A stretch of 64,000 bases of DNA from Elymus sibiricus (GCA_039707655.1 CM077668.1:64125086-64189085); one strand, 5' to 3'; counted from the first letter of the stretch, positions 22,843 to 34,480 are shown. Numbers and translations: made by a program. Notes: generated by a model from the letters alone, not told the origin.

Positions 22843-24531
22843 CCCGGCCGCGCGGGTGGATATGCTCGGCCGCTCGGGATGAGCTGGCCGGAACTATCGA
22901 GACTGCGGCGACGTGGCTGGCCGGTTCCCGGCGTCGGGGAGCGGCCGACCTGACGAGCTTCGGATGGACGGGACGGCTCAGGAGGGAAGAGGCCAAGGGG
23001 AGAGTATGACGACGGCAGATCACGGGCGGGCAGTGTGGTGGCGGCATTCGCCGCGGCGTGGAGAAGAAGAAAGAAGAGGGGAGAAGCTGCGGGAGAGGGG
23101 CGCGTGGACGTCGCGAACCCACCAGACATGGCCGGACAAGCCGGGGACGGCCGGAGCGAGCTGCACGACAAGAACAGTGCCGCAGAGCACCGTTTCTGCC
23201 TGCTGTCCACGCGGTCACCACGTGCACTACAAGCTCTGGTACTCTCCTGCCTGTCCAACCTTGTCAAACAGGTGCAACACTGCTCAAATAGACAAGAGGG
23301 GTCATTGGAGAGGCCAGGAAAGGTCTAGGTGGGTCGAGGGGATCCAGAAAAGTTTCTGGACAGAAACTTGGGGAGGAAGCTGTGGTCAAACAGATGTTCC
23401 AATGAGCTGGAAAAGATGTCACAGAGAAATTTGGTAGGAAGTACTAGATGATTGCCAAATTTGAGGCCATTTGGACAAGTTTTGCATACACTTCCTTTGC
23501 AATGCAATTTCTGGTCCAGAAACTGAATCTTGAAGCTGCACTCAATTGGCTTGATGAAATGAACTGAATTTTGGTGGAGAGTGATGATTTGGAGATATGA
23601 AGGTACTGGGAAAATTTCAGGTCAATTGGAAATGCCAAAGTGGTACTTCCTTCACACAGCTTGGATCTGGACAGAAACTAGATGGAATTTTTGAGAGAAA
23701 ATGGCTTGGTAAAATGATGTGAATTTTTGCATGGTCACATCATTTAGGGAATGTGAGGTCCTGGATTAATTTTAGGATTTTGGAAGCCATATAAAATATA
23801 GTTGCTTCACAACCTCAAAGTAAATCCAGAAACAAGAATTGGATGATGCTCTCAAAATTTGATATGTGGAACTTGGGATCTTGATGGAAATGGTGAATAT
23901 ATGGATGGGAGAAGCTCCACAAATTATTTGGGATTTTTCCTGGCTACCAAAATGGTAGTTCCTTTGGAAAGTGCCCAAAGTGCAATATTGGCTTTAAATA
24001 GGAAAATGCAATTTTCCTTATTTAATTATAGCCAATATTTTTATGAGAGCTCAATATGATCACAAAGAATATCTCCACAAGTTTTCATCAACTTTGGAGA
24101 TGGATAGATATTTTCCTGGATTTAATTCCCTTAAATAGCATAAAAAGGAATTAATTTTAAATGAAAAATATTGCAAATGACTTGGCAATATTTTTGCATC
24201 TCCAGGGTTTAAAAAGATAGGTTGATCACTGGGAAAAGTTTGGGAAGCAACAGATCAAAGGAAATTAGAGTTCCTTTGTAACGGAAGGAATTAGGGCTTC
24301 CCTTCCGGTAAACCGGAGAGTAGGGTTTCGGTGGCAAGATCCTGAGAAAACATCTTGGGTGGCAAGGTTGAGTTGGAGAGAATCTCTGGTTGGATAGGAA
24401 AGGCAAGACTAAATGACCATCTTCATATACCCAAAGGCAAGAGAAAATCCAATAACACCGGAAAAAAAAGACGGGAGTCAAATCCCGCGAAGGAAAAAAG
24501 CAAGGAGCGAAAACCAGGGTGTCACATTATA

Positions 24532-25059
24532 GGAATAGCTCAATAGATTGATAGGAAAGGATAACTTCGAGGTGGTTTCGTACCCTACAAACAATTTCTA
24601 TCTTATGTTCTCCGCTAATAGGAACTTGGGAGTGATTCTTTATTGCACGTTGAGGGATGGTTATATGATCCAATTATATTAGCATTGTTGAGAGATTGCA
24701 CTAGTGAAAGTATGAACCCTAGGCCTCGTTTTCAAGCATCGCAATACCGTTTGTGCTCACTTTTGTTACTTGCTACCTTGCTGTTTTTATATTTTCAGGT
24801 TATAAAAACCTATATCTACTATCCATACTACACTTTTATCATCATCTCTTCGCCGAACTAGTGCACCTATATAATTTACCATTGTATTGGGTGTGTTGGG
24901 GACACAAGAGATTTCTTGTATTTGGTTGCAGGGTTGTTTGAGAGATATCATCTTCAACCTACACCTCCCACGGATTGATAAACCATAGGTCATCCACTTG
25001 AGGGAAATTGCCGCTGTCCTACAAAACTCTGCGCTTGGAGGCCCAACACGAGTCTACAA
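24532..25059 (+). mobile_element. 3' LTR of Athila element 1, second part
   Basis: Resumes with GGAATAGCTCAATAGATTGA exactly where 19,975 stopped and continues to GAGTCTACAA. The last ~20 bp seen in the 5' LTR (to GACATCA) are missing: the sequence jumps into the minus-strand solo LTR. A small deletion has removed this LTR end and the adjoining bases of the host LTR. Confidence 0.8.
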
Positions 25060-25309
25060 AACTCTCGCGTTGATTCTTTTTCCCAAAAATCACATATATT
25101 CCAAAATAAATCTCCGTAAATTTTTATCGCGTTTGGACTTCGTTTGATATGGATTTTCTGCGAAACAAAAAACTTGCAACAAACAGGAACTGGCACTAGA
25201 TCAGTATGTTAGTCCAAGAAATCATATAAAATGTTGCCAAAAGTATGTAGATATTGTAGGATATTGGCATGAAACAATCAAAAATTATAGATACGACGGA
25301 GACGTACCA
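25060..25309 (-). mobile_element. Solo Athila-type LTR, minus strand, second part
   Basis: Continues the LTR of 11,785-12,998. On the minus strand it is the LTR 5' end, matching 9,860 onward up to AGAATCAACGCGAGA. It ends CGACGGAGACGTACCA, so the terminal TGATA has become TGGTA. The next five bases (CCCGC) are the target duplication. Confidence 0.8.
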
Positions 25310-25314
25310 CCCGC

Positions 25315-25421
25315 CTTGATTTATTTTACAGAGGCAACATGCAACTATAGGAGTGTCGTGTTACAATTTGGAATTATTTAGGGTTCGTTTGACCTTTTTA
25401 TATATTATTTGAGTTTCTAGG
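25315..25421 (+). repeat. 502-bp tandem repeat, unit 1, right part
   Basis: CTTGATTTATTTTACAGAGG to GAGTTTCTAG, matching 25,817-25,923. Together with 11,390-11,784 it forms a unit of exactly 502 bp. Confidence 0.85.
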
Positions 25422-25923
25422 CATTTAATGTGCATAATTCAAATTTGAACTACAGGCACATGCCACAATGCACCACGACTGGTTGAAAAATCATATATGT
25501 GTCATTGGGTGAATGTTTAGGTCCCATGCAAGAAATGGGAATGAATTTCAAACATCTGGGCATCGTGGCTTGGCCGGAAACATTGAGAAACTTGGTTTAA
25601 AAATTCCTGTAAATCCAAAACTCGCCTGAAAATCATGAAACTTGGCATGGTGTCCTGACATGGCACCAACGCGTTGTGGTAAAAAAATTCTCCGATTTGG
25701 GACAAGTTTTGGTATAAGCTTCTTACAAACCATAACTTCTCTCAAGAATCCTCATGGTTCCGAGAGGGAACGTGTCATCTCTGTTTTCGAAACGACATAT
25801 GCTGACTCTTCCCACCTTGATTTATTTTACAGAGGCAACATGCAACTATATGACTTTCATCCTAAAATATGAAATTATTCAGCGTTCGTTTTGCATTCCT
25901 TATATATTATTTGAGTTTTCTAG
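25422..25923 (+). repeat. 502-bp tandem repeat, unit 2
   Basis: A complete unit from GCATTTAATGTGCATAATTC to GAGTTTTCTAG. The next sequence starts GCATTTT but then diverges, so the array ends here. More units may lie left of Athila 2, outside the window. It probably belongs to the CACTA element that ends at 28,780, which is inference. Confidence 0.85.
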
Positions 25924-26028
25924 GCATTTTGGAACAAATAGCTGCCACGTTATTATCACAAACGCTTGTATTATTCCAACCATGGGCGTTCCACTAACCA
26001 TTTAGTACCGCGGGCAGCTGTTTGATTA

Positions 26029-26110
26029 GACGGGACGCGTGCGAGCTATCCGCCGTGCAGGCTCGACGGGACGCGTACGAGCAGTTCGCCGCGCAGGCTC
26101 ACCGGGAAGC
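26029..26110 (+). repeat. 36-bp direct repeat upstream of the F-box relic
   Basis: GACGGGACGCGT starts at 26,029 and 26,065, with a third partial unit at 26,101. In one frame it reads RRDACELSAVQA, RRDAYEQFAAQA, HREAS, a 12-residue period. It lies before the ATG of the F-box pseudogene and is probably not part of it. Confidence 0.7.
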
Positions 26111-26257
26111 GAGCCCTTTGACCTACCAGCGAGCAAAATTTATTGATGGTTTTGGTTTCGGCCGCCTTGGGAAGGTACGTAGAACAGTTTCCATTGCTCC
26201 TCCTACTCCTCCGTTCTTATCTATAAGTGCCGCCGCCGAGGATCGCCGCCTGCTACG

Positions 26258-27999
26258 ATGGAGGACGAGCCGGCCAACAAGCGGGGGCGGGTCGAGCCAG
26301 AACCGCAAGAGCCTCCGGCGAGCGTGGACTTCATCAGCACCTCCCCGACGAGATGTTGGTAACCATCATATCCCTCCTCCCCATCAAATCTGGCGTGCGG
26401 ACCATTGTCCTCTCCCGGCGGTGGCGCCTCCTCTGGCACTCCACCCCCTATACCTCATCGAGTACGGCGAGCTCTGCAGCGGGGAGCGCAAACGCTTGGA
26501 CGCATTGTCCCACATCCTTGCCACGCACCCTGGGCCGGTCAGACACCTTGCCATCGGCAAGTTCCATTCCAACTGCAAGGCCGAACGCAAGTTTCACGAG
26601 TGGTTCCTATCCCCCTCCCTAGATCGGCTCGAGGAGCTCAGCTGTCATGCCAGATATCCGCGCTCGCTGCCGCCGTCCGCTCTCCGCCTCGCGCCCACGC
26701 TGCGCCACGTGACGTTCAGGCAGTGCTTTTTCCCCCAGATTAATGCCGCGCCCACTCTTCATCTCTCTAAACTGAAGGATCTCGAGCTCATTGGCGTCAG
26801 CATCTCTAAGTAGAATTTGGAGCGCCTGCTCGGCGGCTGTACAGCGCTCGAGCCTTCGTCTTCAGGTGATGGATGGGTTCAGTAGCCTCCACATCACCTC
26901 GACGAATGCCCGTATGATTTATGTGCATTGTTGGTGCCGCAACAGGCTGTCATTTAAGGTGTTTCACGATATGGTCATTGAGAATGCACCTTTCCTTGAG
27001 AGATTGTCTATACTTGATAAAGAAGGTCCAACAAGAATCAGGGTCATTGACGCACCGAAATTGACAGTGCTGGGCTATTCGTGTGCTGAATTCTCCGAAC
27101 TTGTTACTGGATCGTTATCCGTTCAGGTACAACAGTCTTCTTCTCCTTATTCTTATTGGACATCACATTTTATGTAATTTTTGTCGATCTATGTTCGGCT
27201 GTCATCCAGAAAATGATCCCCACAAGCTTGACCCCGTCTCTGTGCACAGTGAAGATCTTGGCACTACAATCTGTCGGCCCTGATCTGGATGAAGTTGTTA
27301 GATTCCTTAGATGCTTTCCGTGCACGGAGAAGCTATACATCGAGGTGAGGCTCCTTTCCTGTTAATTGTTAACCACAACGGAGTTCAATTAGTTGTTACT
27401 TTTACCCATGATTACAATGACAAATGTAGTATGATTTGTAAAGGAAATTTGGAGGATTTCAATACATATTTTTTTTGAGATGTTAATCATGAACGATTGA
27501 AGATGGCATGTCAATCTATTCGTGTATTTTAGAAATCCTCCAAATCAAAGAGGCCCGAAGTGTTTAAAACTGCAGCTAGGCACTAATATGTTGTCTACAT
27601 TTGCCGATACAAGCACACCCGAAAGTGGGAAATGTGGCGCAATATAACAATCCCATTGAATGCCTTGATCTTCATCTCATAGAAATTACTTTGAACCACT
27701 ACCGAGGCACCACACCAGAGATAAAATTCGCCAAGTTCTTTGTTCAGAGAGCAAGTGTGCTCAAGGTAATGAGGTTTGCCCTATATTTAGTGTGCGAAAG
27801 TGAATGGTTTGCTGATCAGCGCAGGCGTCTACAATTGAATGGAAAAGGCTCTACAGAAGCTGAATTTCAGTTTGGAACTACAAATGACAGATTATTCGGA
27901 AGTCACACTATCAAACCGATATATGACTTCTCGGTGACTGATCCATTCGCAGAAATAGTGCATGGCTCAGATTCTGAAGAAGATGAATTTGATTTGTAA
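26258..27999 (+). pseudogene. F-box/FBD protein gene, broken copy 1
   Basis: ATG at 26,258 begins [16 protein letters not shown]. The F-box follows ([27 protein letters not shown]), then leucine-rich repeats (LAPTLRHVTFRQC, LSKLKDLELIGVSIS), and a C-terminal FBD-type segment (NPIECLDLHL, FAKFFVQRASVLKVMRF) ending SDSEEDEFDL. F-box proteins recruit targets to SCF ubiquitin ligases. The copy is dead: the frame shifts between the N-terminus and the F-box (~26,335) and again near 26,440, and TAG interrupts after VSISK (26,811-26,813). Introns are 27,127-27,209 (GT-AG) and 27,345 to about 27,610. Exon 2 is 135 bp, as in copy 2. The exon 2/3 phase is off by one in both copies, so that splice site is uncertain. 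Confidence 0.8.
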
Positions 28000-28159
28000 G
28001 AACAGTTTGAACCTTGTAATCTTTGAATTTGGGCCTTGTAATGCTGGAATTTGAACCTTGCAATTTTTCTGGTATTTGCGATATAACGTAATTGGATGTT
28101 TAATTTTGTTATGCAATCATGTCCTTATAAGTATATATGTTGTTGTTCTGTAGACAGAG

Positions 28160-28780
28160 CATAGATGTTGTGCAGACTGAGCAAATCACATCGCATACGG
28201 ATTAAACTACGGAACCCGTCGGTGATTATTTCATCAATCATTGATAATTGTTTACCACCAACCGTTTGCCCACAACACACACAGCTTATTTGGAGCAATC
28301 GTCTGTGTTATTATCGGTCTTCCCACACATATCTGATTACTGACCTGTTTGCTGCGTATCACACACATCTTGTTAAGTTGAACCATTTCTGTTGTGTTGA
28401 GTAATCGCAAACAGTTCATCCGAGTGAACTGTATGCCGTGCATCGCACACACCTTGATCTGTCTGACCGTTTCTGTTGTGTTGGGTAATCACAAACAGTT
28501 CATCCGAGTGAACTTTATGCCGTGTATCGCACACACCTCGAACTGGCTACCCGTTTCTGTTGTTCTGGCTCATCGCAAACAGTTCATATGGATCAACTGT
28601 ATGCCACGTATCGCACACACGTCTCTAATCTGAATCGTGCTTGATGTCTCCGCCATCGCACACAGTTCGTCTTATTGGCGACGGTTTTATTACGACACCG
28701 TTTGCGATTCATGCATCGCACACAGTTTGGTCGTGGGGTCTCTGATTCATGTGTCGCGTTAGCGGTCGCTTGCAGTAGTG
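28160..28780 (+). mobile_element. Right end of a CACTA (En/Spm) element
   Basis: The sequence ends TGCAGTAGTG, so the terminal inverted repeat begins CACTACTGCAAGCGACCGCT. Inside it are many copies of ATCGCACACA and ATCGCAAACAGTTC, the subterminal repeat type that CACTA transposases bind. Three units have an exact 84-bp period (28,403, 28,487, 28,571). The right flank ata then continues the reversed Athila frame. The left terminus is not in the window, so the element must extend left of position 1 with everything in between nested or carried. Confidence 0.85.
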
Positions 28781-29605
28781 ATAGGAAGGCAAAACAAGTG
28801 TAACTCCAAAACTTTCAACATAAAGAGAGGAAACATGATGTTGTTGAAATATATATAAGCATATCTTCCTCTCTCATAATAGTTTTCAGTGGCATCATGA
28901 AAAAATTCAACAATATATCTATCACAAAAAACATTCTTTTCCCACATGCATATTTTTTTTATTACTCTCCACATGCATAATTTTTTTATTGCTCTCCACA
29001 TAAGAAAATTTATTCTCATCAATAGTAGTGGGAGAAAATTCAATAAAATCATGATGGCAAGTTTCATGATTATCATTACTCTTTATAACATACATGTCAT
29101 CACAATAATAATCATAGATAGCAACTTTTTTCTTATAATAATCAATTGACACTTCTTCAAATGTAGTGGATTCAACACTAAATAAAGTCATGACCTCTCC
29201 AAATCCACTTTTATCATTATTCCAATAAGATTCAACACCCTCCAAAATAGTGGGATCATTATTACCTAGAGTTGACACTCTTCCAAACCCACTTTCGTCA
29301 TTGTAATCATTATAAATAGGAGGCTTGCTTTCATCATAGTAAATTTTATCATCAAAAGTAGGGGGACTAAAAATATCATCTTCATCGAACATAGCATCCC
29401 CAAGCTTATGGCTTAGCATATCATTAGCATCATGGATATTCAAAGAAGACATACTAACAACATTGCAATCATTCTTATCATTCAAGGAACTCACACCAAA
29501 CATTGTGTTCAATTCTTCTTTTAACACTTCATAGCAATTATCGGAATCCATGGTTTCAGGAAAAACTTTATAAAGAGAAACAATTTGACAAAACTTCACT
29601 TCCAT
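28781..29605 (-). pseudogene. Athila accessory ORF, copy 3, truncated and frameshifted
   Basis: The minus-strand frame starts with ATG at 29,605 (MEVKFCQIVSLYKVF) and carries the same direct repeat (DESGFGRVSTL, DKSGFGEVMTLF). A frameshift near 28,930 separates it from the downstream part FFHDATENYYERG. The CACTA insertion at 28,780 removes the C-terminus after LFCLPI. A short duplication, MHVESNKK twice, is seen just before the frameshift. Confidence 0.7.
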
Positions 29606-29704
29606 TTTTTTGTAGTTTTCTTTTATAAACCGAACTAGTGAATAAACAAGAAACTAAAAGATTTCAATTGCATGATCTACAGAAAATACCTTCAAGCACC
29701 CACC

Positions 29705-29722
29705 TCCCCGGCAACGGCGCCT
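29705..29722 (-). promoter_or_regulatory. Primer-binding site of Athila element 3
   Basis: Reverse complement GGCGCCGTTGCCGGGGA, the same tRNA-Asp type as in Athila 1, with one mismatch at its first base. Confidence 0.75.
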
Positions 29723-29731
29723 GAAACAGCT

Positions 29732-31155
29732 TGATGTCTACCACACAACTTTATTCTTGTAGACTTTGTTGGGACTCCAAGCGCGGAGTTTTGTAGGATA
29801 GTAGCAAATTTCCCTCAAGTGGATGACCTAAGGTTTATCAATCTGTGAGAGGTGTAGGATAGAGGTGGTTCTCTCTCAAACAACCCAGCAATCAAATACA
29901 AGTAGTCTCTTGTGTCCCCAACACACCTAATACAATTGTCAGTTGTATAGGTGCACTAGTTCGGCTAAGAGATGATGATAGATGTGTAATATGGATGGTA
30001 GAAATAGCTTTTTATAACCTGAACAAATAAAAACAGCAAGGTAGCAAGTAACAAAAGTAGGCAAACCGGTGTCTCAATGCTTGGAAACAAGGCCTAGGGT
30101 TCATACTTCCGCTAGTGCAATCTCTCAACATCATTGACATAATTGGACCACATGATAGCCCCTAAAAGTTCAGAAAAGAATCACTCCAAAGTTTCTATTT
30201 CTATTGGATAAAGTAGGATGAGATCGATTAGGTAGCAAACCACCTCAAAGCTGTGGTTACAATCAATCTATTGAAACACCCCGAAAGTTTCACGGATAGC
30301 CCTAGAGATCGTACTGCGACAACACCATATGATACGTATCATTCAGCCCTTATATCACCTAGATTACCCCAATGTCACCACAGGTACCCGCGAGTTAGAC
30401 ATGCAACAAGTGATCTCAAATCCAAAGTATTCAATCCAATATAAAGAAACCTCAAAGAGCAAGACTCAATTCACCACGAAAATAAGAGAGGGAGGTGAAC
30501 ATCATGTGATCTAACTTTATTAACAAAGCTCATGATACATCAAGATCGGAATCCATCAAGAACATGGGAGAGAGAGATAAAACACATAGCTACTAGTACA
30601 TACCCTCAGCCCCGAGGAAGAACTACTCATGCATCACCATGGAGGCAGCAAGGTTGATGAAGATGGCCACCCCAATGGTTTCCCCTCCGGCAGGGTGCCG
30701 GAGAAGGCCCCCAGATGAGATCGCTTCAGAACAGAGGCTTGTGGCAGCGATAAAATTGTTTTGGGTCTCACTTCAAGGGTTTTGGAATAAATGTGAATTT
30801 ACAGGCCAGGAATTAGGGCAAACAGAGCAGTAGGGTGCCCACAAGCCACCATGGTGCGCCCTACCCCCAGGGAGGGCGCTCCTAGCTTGTGGGCCCCCTG
30901 TGGGTCCTTCCCCAAAGCTTCTAGGGCCTCTTATGTTCCAGAACAAATCATCAAAAACTTTCATCGTGTTCGGACTTGCATAGGTATCGATTTTCTGTAA
31001 AACCAAAAACAAGCAAAAAAACAGGAACTGGCACTGGGCACTAGATTAACAAGTTAGTCCTTAAAAATAATTAAAAAGTGCACCAAAACCATATATAATT
31101 GATGTAAATATAGCATCAATACTTCATAAATTATAGATATGTTGGGGATGTATCA
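29732..31155 (-). mobile_element. 5' LTR of Athila element 3, minus strand, 1,424 bp
   Basis: On the minus strand it starts TGATACATCCCCAACATATC at 31,155 and ends at GTGGTAGACATCA at 29,732, ten bases from the primer site. It is the same LTR type as Athila 1. Its 3' partner should lie left of the window beyond the CACTA element. Confidence 0.8.
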
Positions 31156-31700
31156 ATTACCATGATTGATTATGAATAGGTTGGAAGTTCCCCGCAAAAA
31201 AATATTTAGATATGTAAACAATGACATCGATAGATGTATCAGAAGTTCAGATTTCCAACAAAAAATGTAATGATAAAATAAACAGTCATAATGAAAAGAA
31301 AAAAAATGGAAACTAGAGATAATGGTAGAGGTAGAGCATGAATAACCCCTAAACAAAAACCCTAAATAATCCTTTAGGGGCTGTTATTAGGTCGTGAGCC
31401 CCAAAATTGACTCCAACTCCAGCAATGGCCACCATTTTCTTATGTGTACTCACTAACACATGGGATCCATTGATCATTTGCTTGGTGGTTTCTCTTTTTC
31501 CATTTGTCCTTGTTCTATCCATGCCATTACCTGGGAGGGACGTGCTCGAGAGGGGTTTGGTGGAGCACGAGAGGATGCGGTTATTGGGGCACGCAGTACA
31601 CTACGCTAGCACAAAACATTTTTTTACTATGTGAACTAGGAACATGCTGTGGAGATAGATCATTGGATCAGGTTTTACCATTAGACGTGCACTCATGACA
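31156..31700. other. No recognised feature
   Basis: About 545 bp with no terminal repeat and no convincing coding frame. It includes AT-rich text and short frames with no recognisable domain. Confidence 0.5.
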
Positions 31701-32907
31701 ACATGAGGAGAGCTGGTGAAGCTCGTCACCCATCTCCTTCTCGCGGACCCCTTAAGCAACTCATCGTGGTTCCCACAAACGGTTCATCTAAGCATCATAG
31801 GTGCAACACCTCCAAGGTATGCGCATGTGCAGGGAGGAACGTCGGACAATAGACTATTAGGTCCGACCGCACGACATGGGCATAGAAGTGGTGGTGGCTA
31901 GGTCGTGGGATTGTAAAACCCCTTCTAGGGTTCCGCCCCTCCACTTGTAGAGATGTCCCAAGATAGACTTAACACTTGAGGCCTATTAGGACTGTACACC
32001 CAAATTTCATTCGGATCCAATCCAGGTGAGTTCCTGCCCCTTAATACATGACCCTATAGGTTCACGTACACATAGACACGACCCAAGTCAATATCTTGTA
32101 GCGGCTCCTAGCAGAACGTGCCAGCACCCAAGTGTGCGCAAAGCCATACTAATGAACATTGACAATGTTTCATATGCAACATTCTTTTTTCCTCACGATA
32201 TATGTTGTCGAGCTCAAGGTGAGTACTTGTCACCCTTGTTGGTAACTCAATCTCTCTTCTCGTAACTCTGATACACATTTTCAAACGGGGTTAACACTTA
32301 ACCCAAGTCGCATGGTCATACTTTTAAAATCTGGTATCACTCGAGCTAGCCCAGAGAATATCTCTCTGAGTTGCTGGGGCAAATTCTATTTTGGTCGACC
32401 CAGACTAGCAGCATGTTTCATGACTAACCAGAAGCTACCTTTATAACTACCCATTTACAGAGTACCATTTCATAGACCCTAGGTAAGTCGATCCACATCT
32501 TGAGTAGATGCGAAAACCTCAAGTCTAGGACATGGCGGATATAGGAGAGCATGGCAGATATAGGAGAACGTGCTATGCAAAAAAATCCACACACGATCAA
32601 GCCCAAAATAAATATCGAGATGGAGGTAACGAGTCATACCCTTGATGATTCATTAACGCAGTGGAGAACTAGACAGTGTCGGTGAAGTCCTTAGACTCCT
32701 GCAACTAGGTTATACCTCCTAGTCACGAGAGTTTTCTCTCGCGTTGATCTGCGCGACCTAACATCAAAGTAGACAACACCTCCAAGCTATCCACACGTAC
32801 GGATCTAGCGGCACTACAACAGTTCGTGGACCAGCACAAAGAACTACGTCGAATCTATGATAAGGAGTATTAGTAGCTTAATAACGGTGATGCAGCAAGA
32901 TCAAATC

Positions 32908-32944
<37 letters not shown>

Positions 32945-33250
32945 AAGCAGCAGGAGGGGGTCGCCCGAGGGGCTTGGTGTGCACCTGGGGGGCGCCCTTG
33001 TCACCTATATATAGGTTGCCCAAGGGGTTAGGTCGGCCAACTCCTAGAGGAGTACAATACCTCCTGTGCTAGGGAGTCCTAGAAGGACTCCAACTAGTTG
33101 CCTGGCCCTCCAAGTGATGGAGGCTTGTCTGACGTGGGCAAGGGCGGAGGTAGGGAGTGGGTAACAGGGGCCAGGGCCTGCCTCAATGTGATGGCTTTAC
33201 ACGTATTATGCATGTGAATAATAATTGTTTTTCAGTTTCCCCTTAAGTCC
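31700..33250 (-). mobile_element. Decayed copia-type LTR fragments
   Basis: Phrases typical of the long copia LTRs of this window recur in broken form: ACCCTATAGGTTCACG (32,051), AACACCTCCAAG followed by a cut-site-like CACACGTACGG (32,775), and CACCTATATATAGG (33,002), a TATA-like site. Boundaries and target duplications are lost. Orientation is inferred from similarity to the LTR at 55,406-57,566. Confidence 0.4.
32911..32942. repeat. (GA)16 microsatellite
   Basis: Sixteen perfect GA repeats, directly before GAACAAGCAGCAGG. Confidence 0.98.
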
Positions 33251-33559
33251 GCCCTCCACAACATCAACATTTAGACGATCATGCGTTCACCACTGGAATT
33301 GGGCCCTATTGGGCTGCCATTCCCGCAAACAAAGTGGGGTGAAAGCCCATAGGAATCCTTCTAGAAATTTCGGAAACCTTCCAAATTCTTTTGGAAGCTT
33401 CCATGATATTGCAGAACATTCCGACACCTTCCAAAACACTTTCGGGTATCACCAAGACAATCTGGGAGGTCCCGGAATACTTCAGAGATCATCTGAAACA
33501 CTAGGAAACTTTCTCTCCCATTCTTCATTATCTAATAATATTCTTAAAAATTGCTAATC

Positions 33560-33980
33560 ATTATGCGTGTGATCCTATAGGTTCGAGCACATCTGGACAT
33601 GTCCGGAGGACCTTCCGGTCAATAATTATCAGCGAGATCTGGACACCCATAACAATTTCCACATGTCATCAAAGATCTTCATTGAGCGAACCTTGTATCA
33701 CCACTTACAATTCCCACACAACCCTAGGTGAGAATTTGACGGTATCCTCGTGATCAACTCCTTGATCAGTGCACCTTGTTATCGTCGTTACTGGTTTGTA
33801 CTTTTTTCTCGTTTTCGTATTTTGGTATCCCTGTGACTTACTCTTAGTCATTATACATGGCCAGGTGATGCTGGACACCATAATACCGAGTGACCCTGTC
33901 TTAGAGTGTATCTCTCGAGCGAATGTATCTCTCAAACTCAGTTGCATGTGTGGAAACTTAAAACACCAAACTAATCCCTA
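33560..33980 (-). mobile_element. Copia LTR fragment, minus orientation
   Basis: Matches in broken form the part of the 3' copia LTR at about 56,670-57,060: GATCCTATAGGTTCG, TGGACACCCAT, ATCAACTCCTTGATCAGTG-like text, and ATCCCTGTGA. No boundaries remain. Confidence 0.55.
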
Positions 33981-34149
33981 ATCTCGCCTCTAAGACAACG
34001 TCATATATTGCAGATGATCCTGTTTTCCTGATCATGGGCATAAGGAAGCCGACAATAATGAGAGCATATTGTTGGTTGAACAATGGTATTGGATAGGCCC
34101 AAATTAAGATAAACCATGAGATCACTTCGTTCCTTAGTTATTGGTATTA

Positions 34150-34480
34150 TCATATAATATGTTAATGCTTAATCACGTCCTTGGACCATGAGAATATCAT
34201 CGGCCTTCATACCGAATGGTTACTTTGAGGTTGCAAACTATTTCCGTAACTGGGAAATCATAAAGGTAGCTTACGGGTACACCGAAAAAGTATGTCAAAG
34301 TTCTCGAAGATTCAATACTGGGATTTGTTCCTCCGAGACGGAGATATACTATCGGACCCACTCGTTATTACAGTATCCATCGTCGTATGTCCAGAAACAA
34401 GCTGATATTGATCATGGGGATACCAAAATACGTAAATGAGAAAAGATAATAAAACCGGTAACGAGGATAAGTTCGTCTTC
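34150..34480 (+). mobile_element. Copia LTR fragment, plus orientation
   Basis: The reverse complement of the LTR block at about 56,900-57,080 aligns here: ACTGGGAAATCATAAAGGTA, GGATTTGTTCCTCCGA, CGTTATTACAGTATCCATCG. With 33,560-33,980 it forms a head-to-head pair of the same LTR region. Confidence 0.55.

Larger units (their letters stand above)
19976..24526 (-). mobile_element. Ty3/gypsy solo LTR, 4,551 bp, minus strand
   Basis: Plus-strand ends are TGTGGCGCCCCGCC and CCAGGGTGTCACA, flanked by perfect 5-bp duplications TTATA (19,971-19,975 and 24,527-24,531). The Athila LTR reads on without loss across it. There is no internal domain, so it is a solo LTR left by recombination. Minus orientation is inferred because, reversed, it begins TGTGACACCC and shares with the LTR at 1,797-6,239 the blocks GCGAGTACATTC and the conserved segment at 20,763-20,820. 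A GC-rich part (22,270-23,240) and a TATA box at 22,833-22,842 match the promoter layout of that LTR. Long frames in the GC-rich part occur on both strands and look compositional. Confidence 0.85.

Noticed and set aside
22270..23440. Several frames above 120 aa on both strands
   Set aside because: They overlap in a GC-rich part of a solo LTR, have no domain, and the layout fits promoter and leader sequence.
26022..26257. N-terminal extension of the F-box frame
   Set aside because: This frame only becomes F-box-related after a frameshift near 26,440; the start that fits the family is 26,258.
28403..28660. Regularly spaced repeats like a CRISPR array
   Set aside because: This is a plant genome and the 84-bp units are CACTA subterminal repeats next to a CAGTAGTG terminus.
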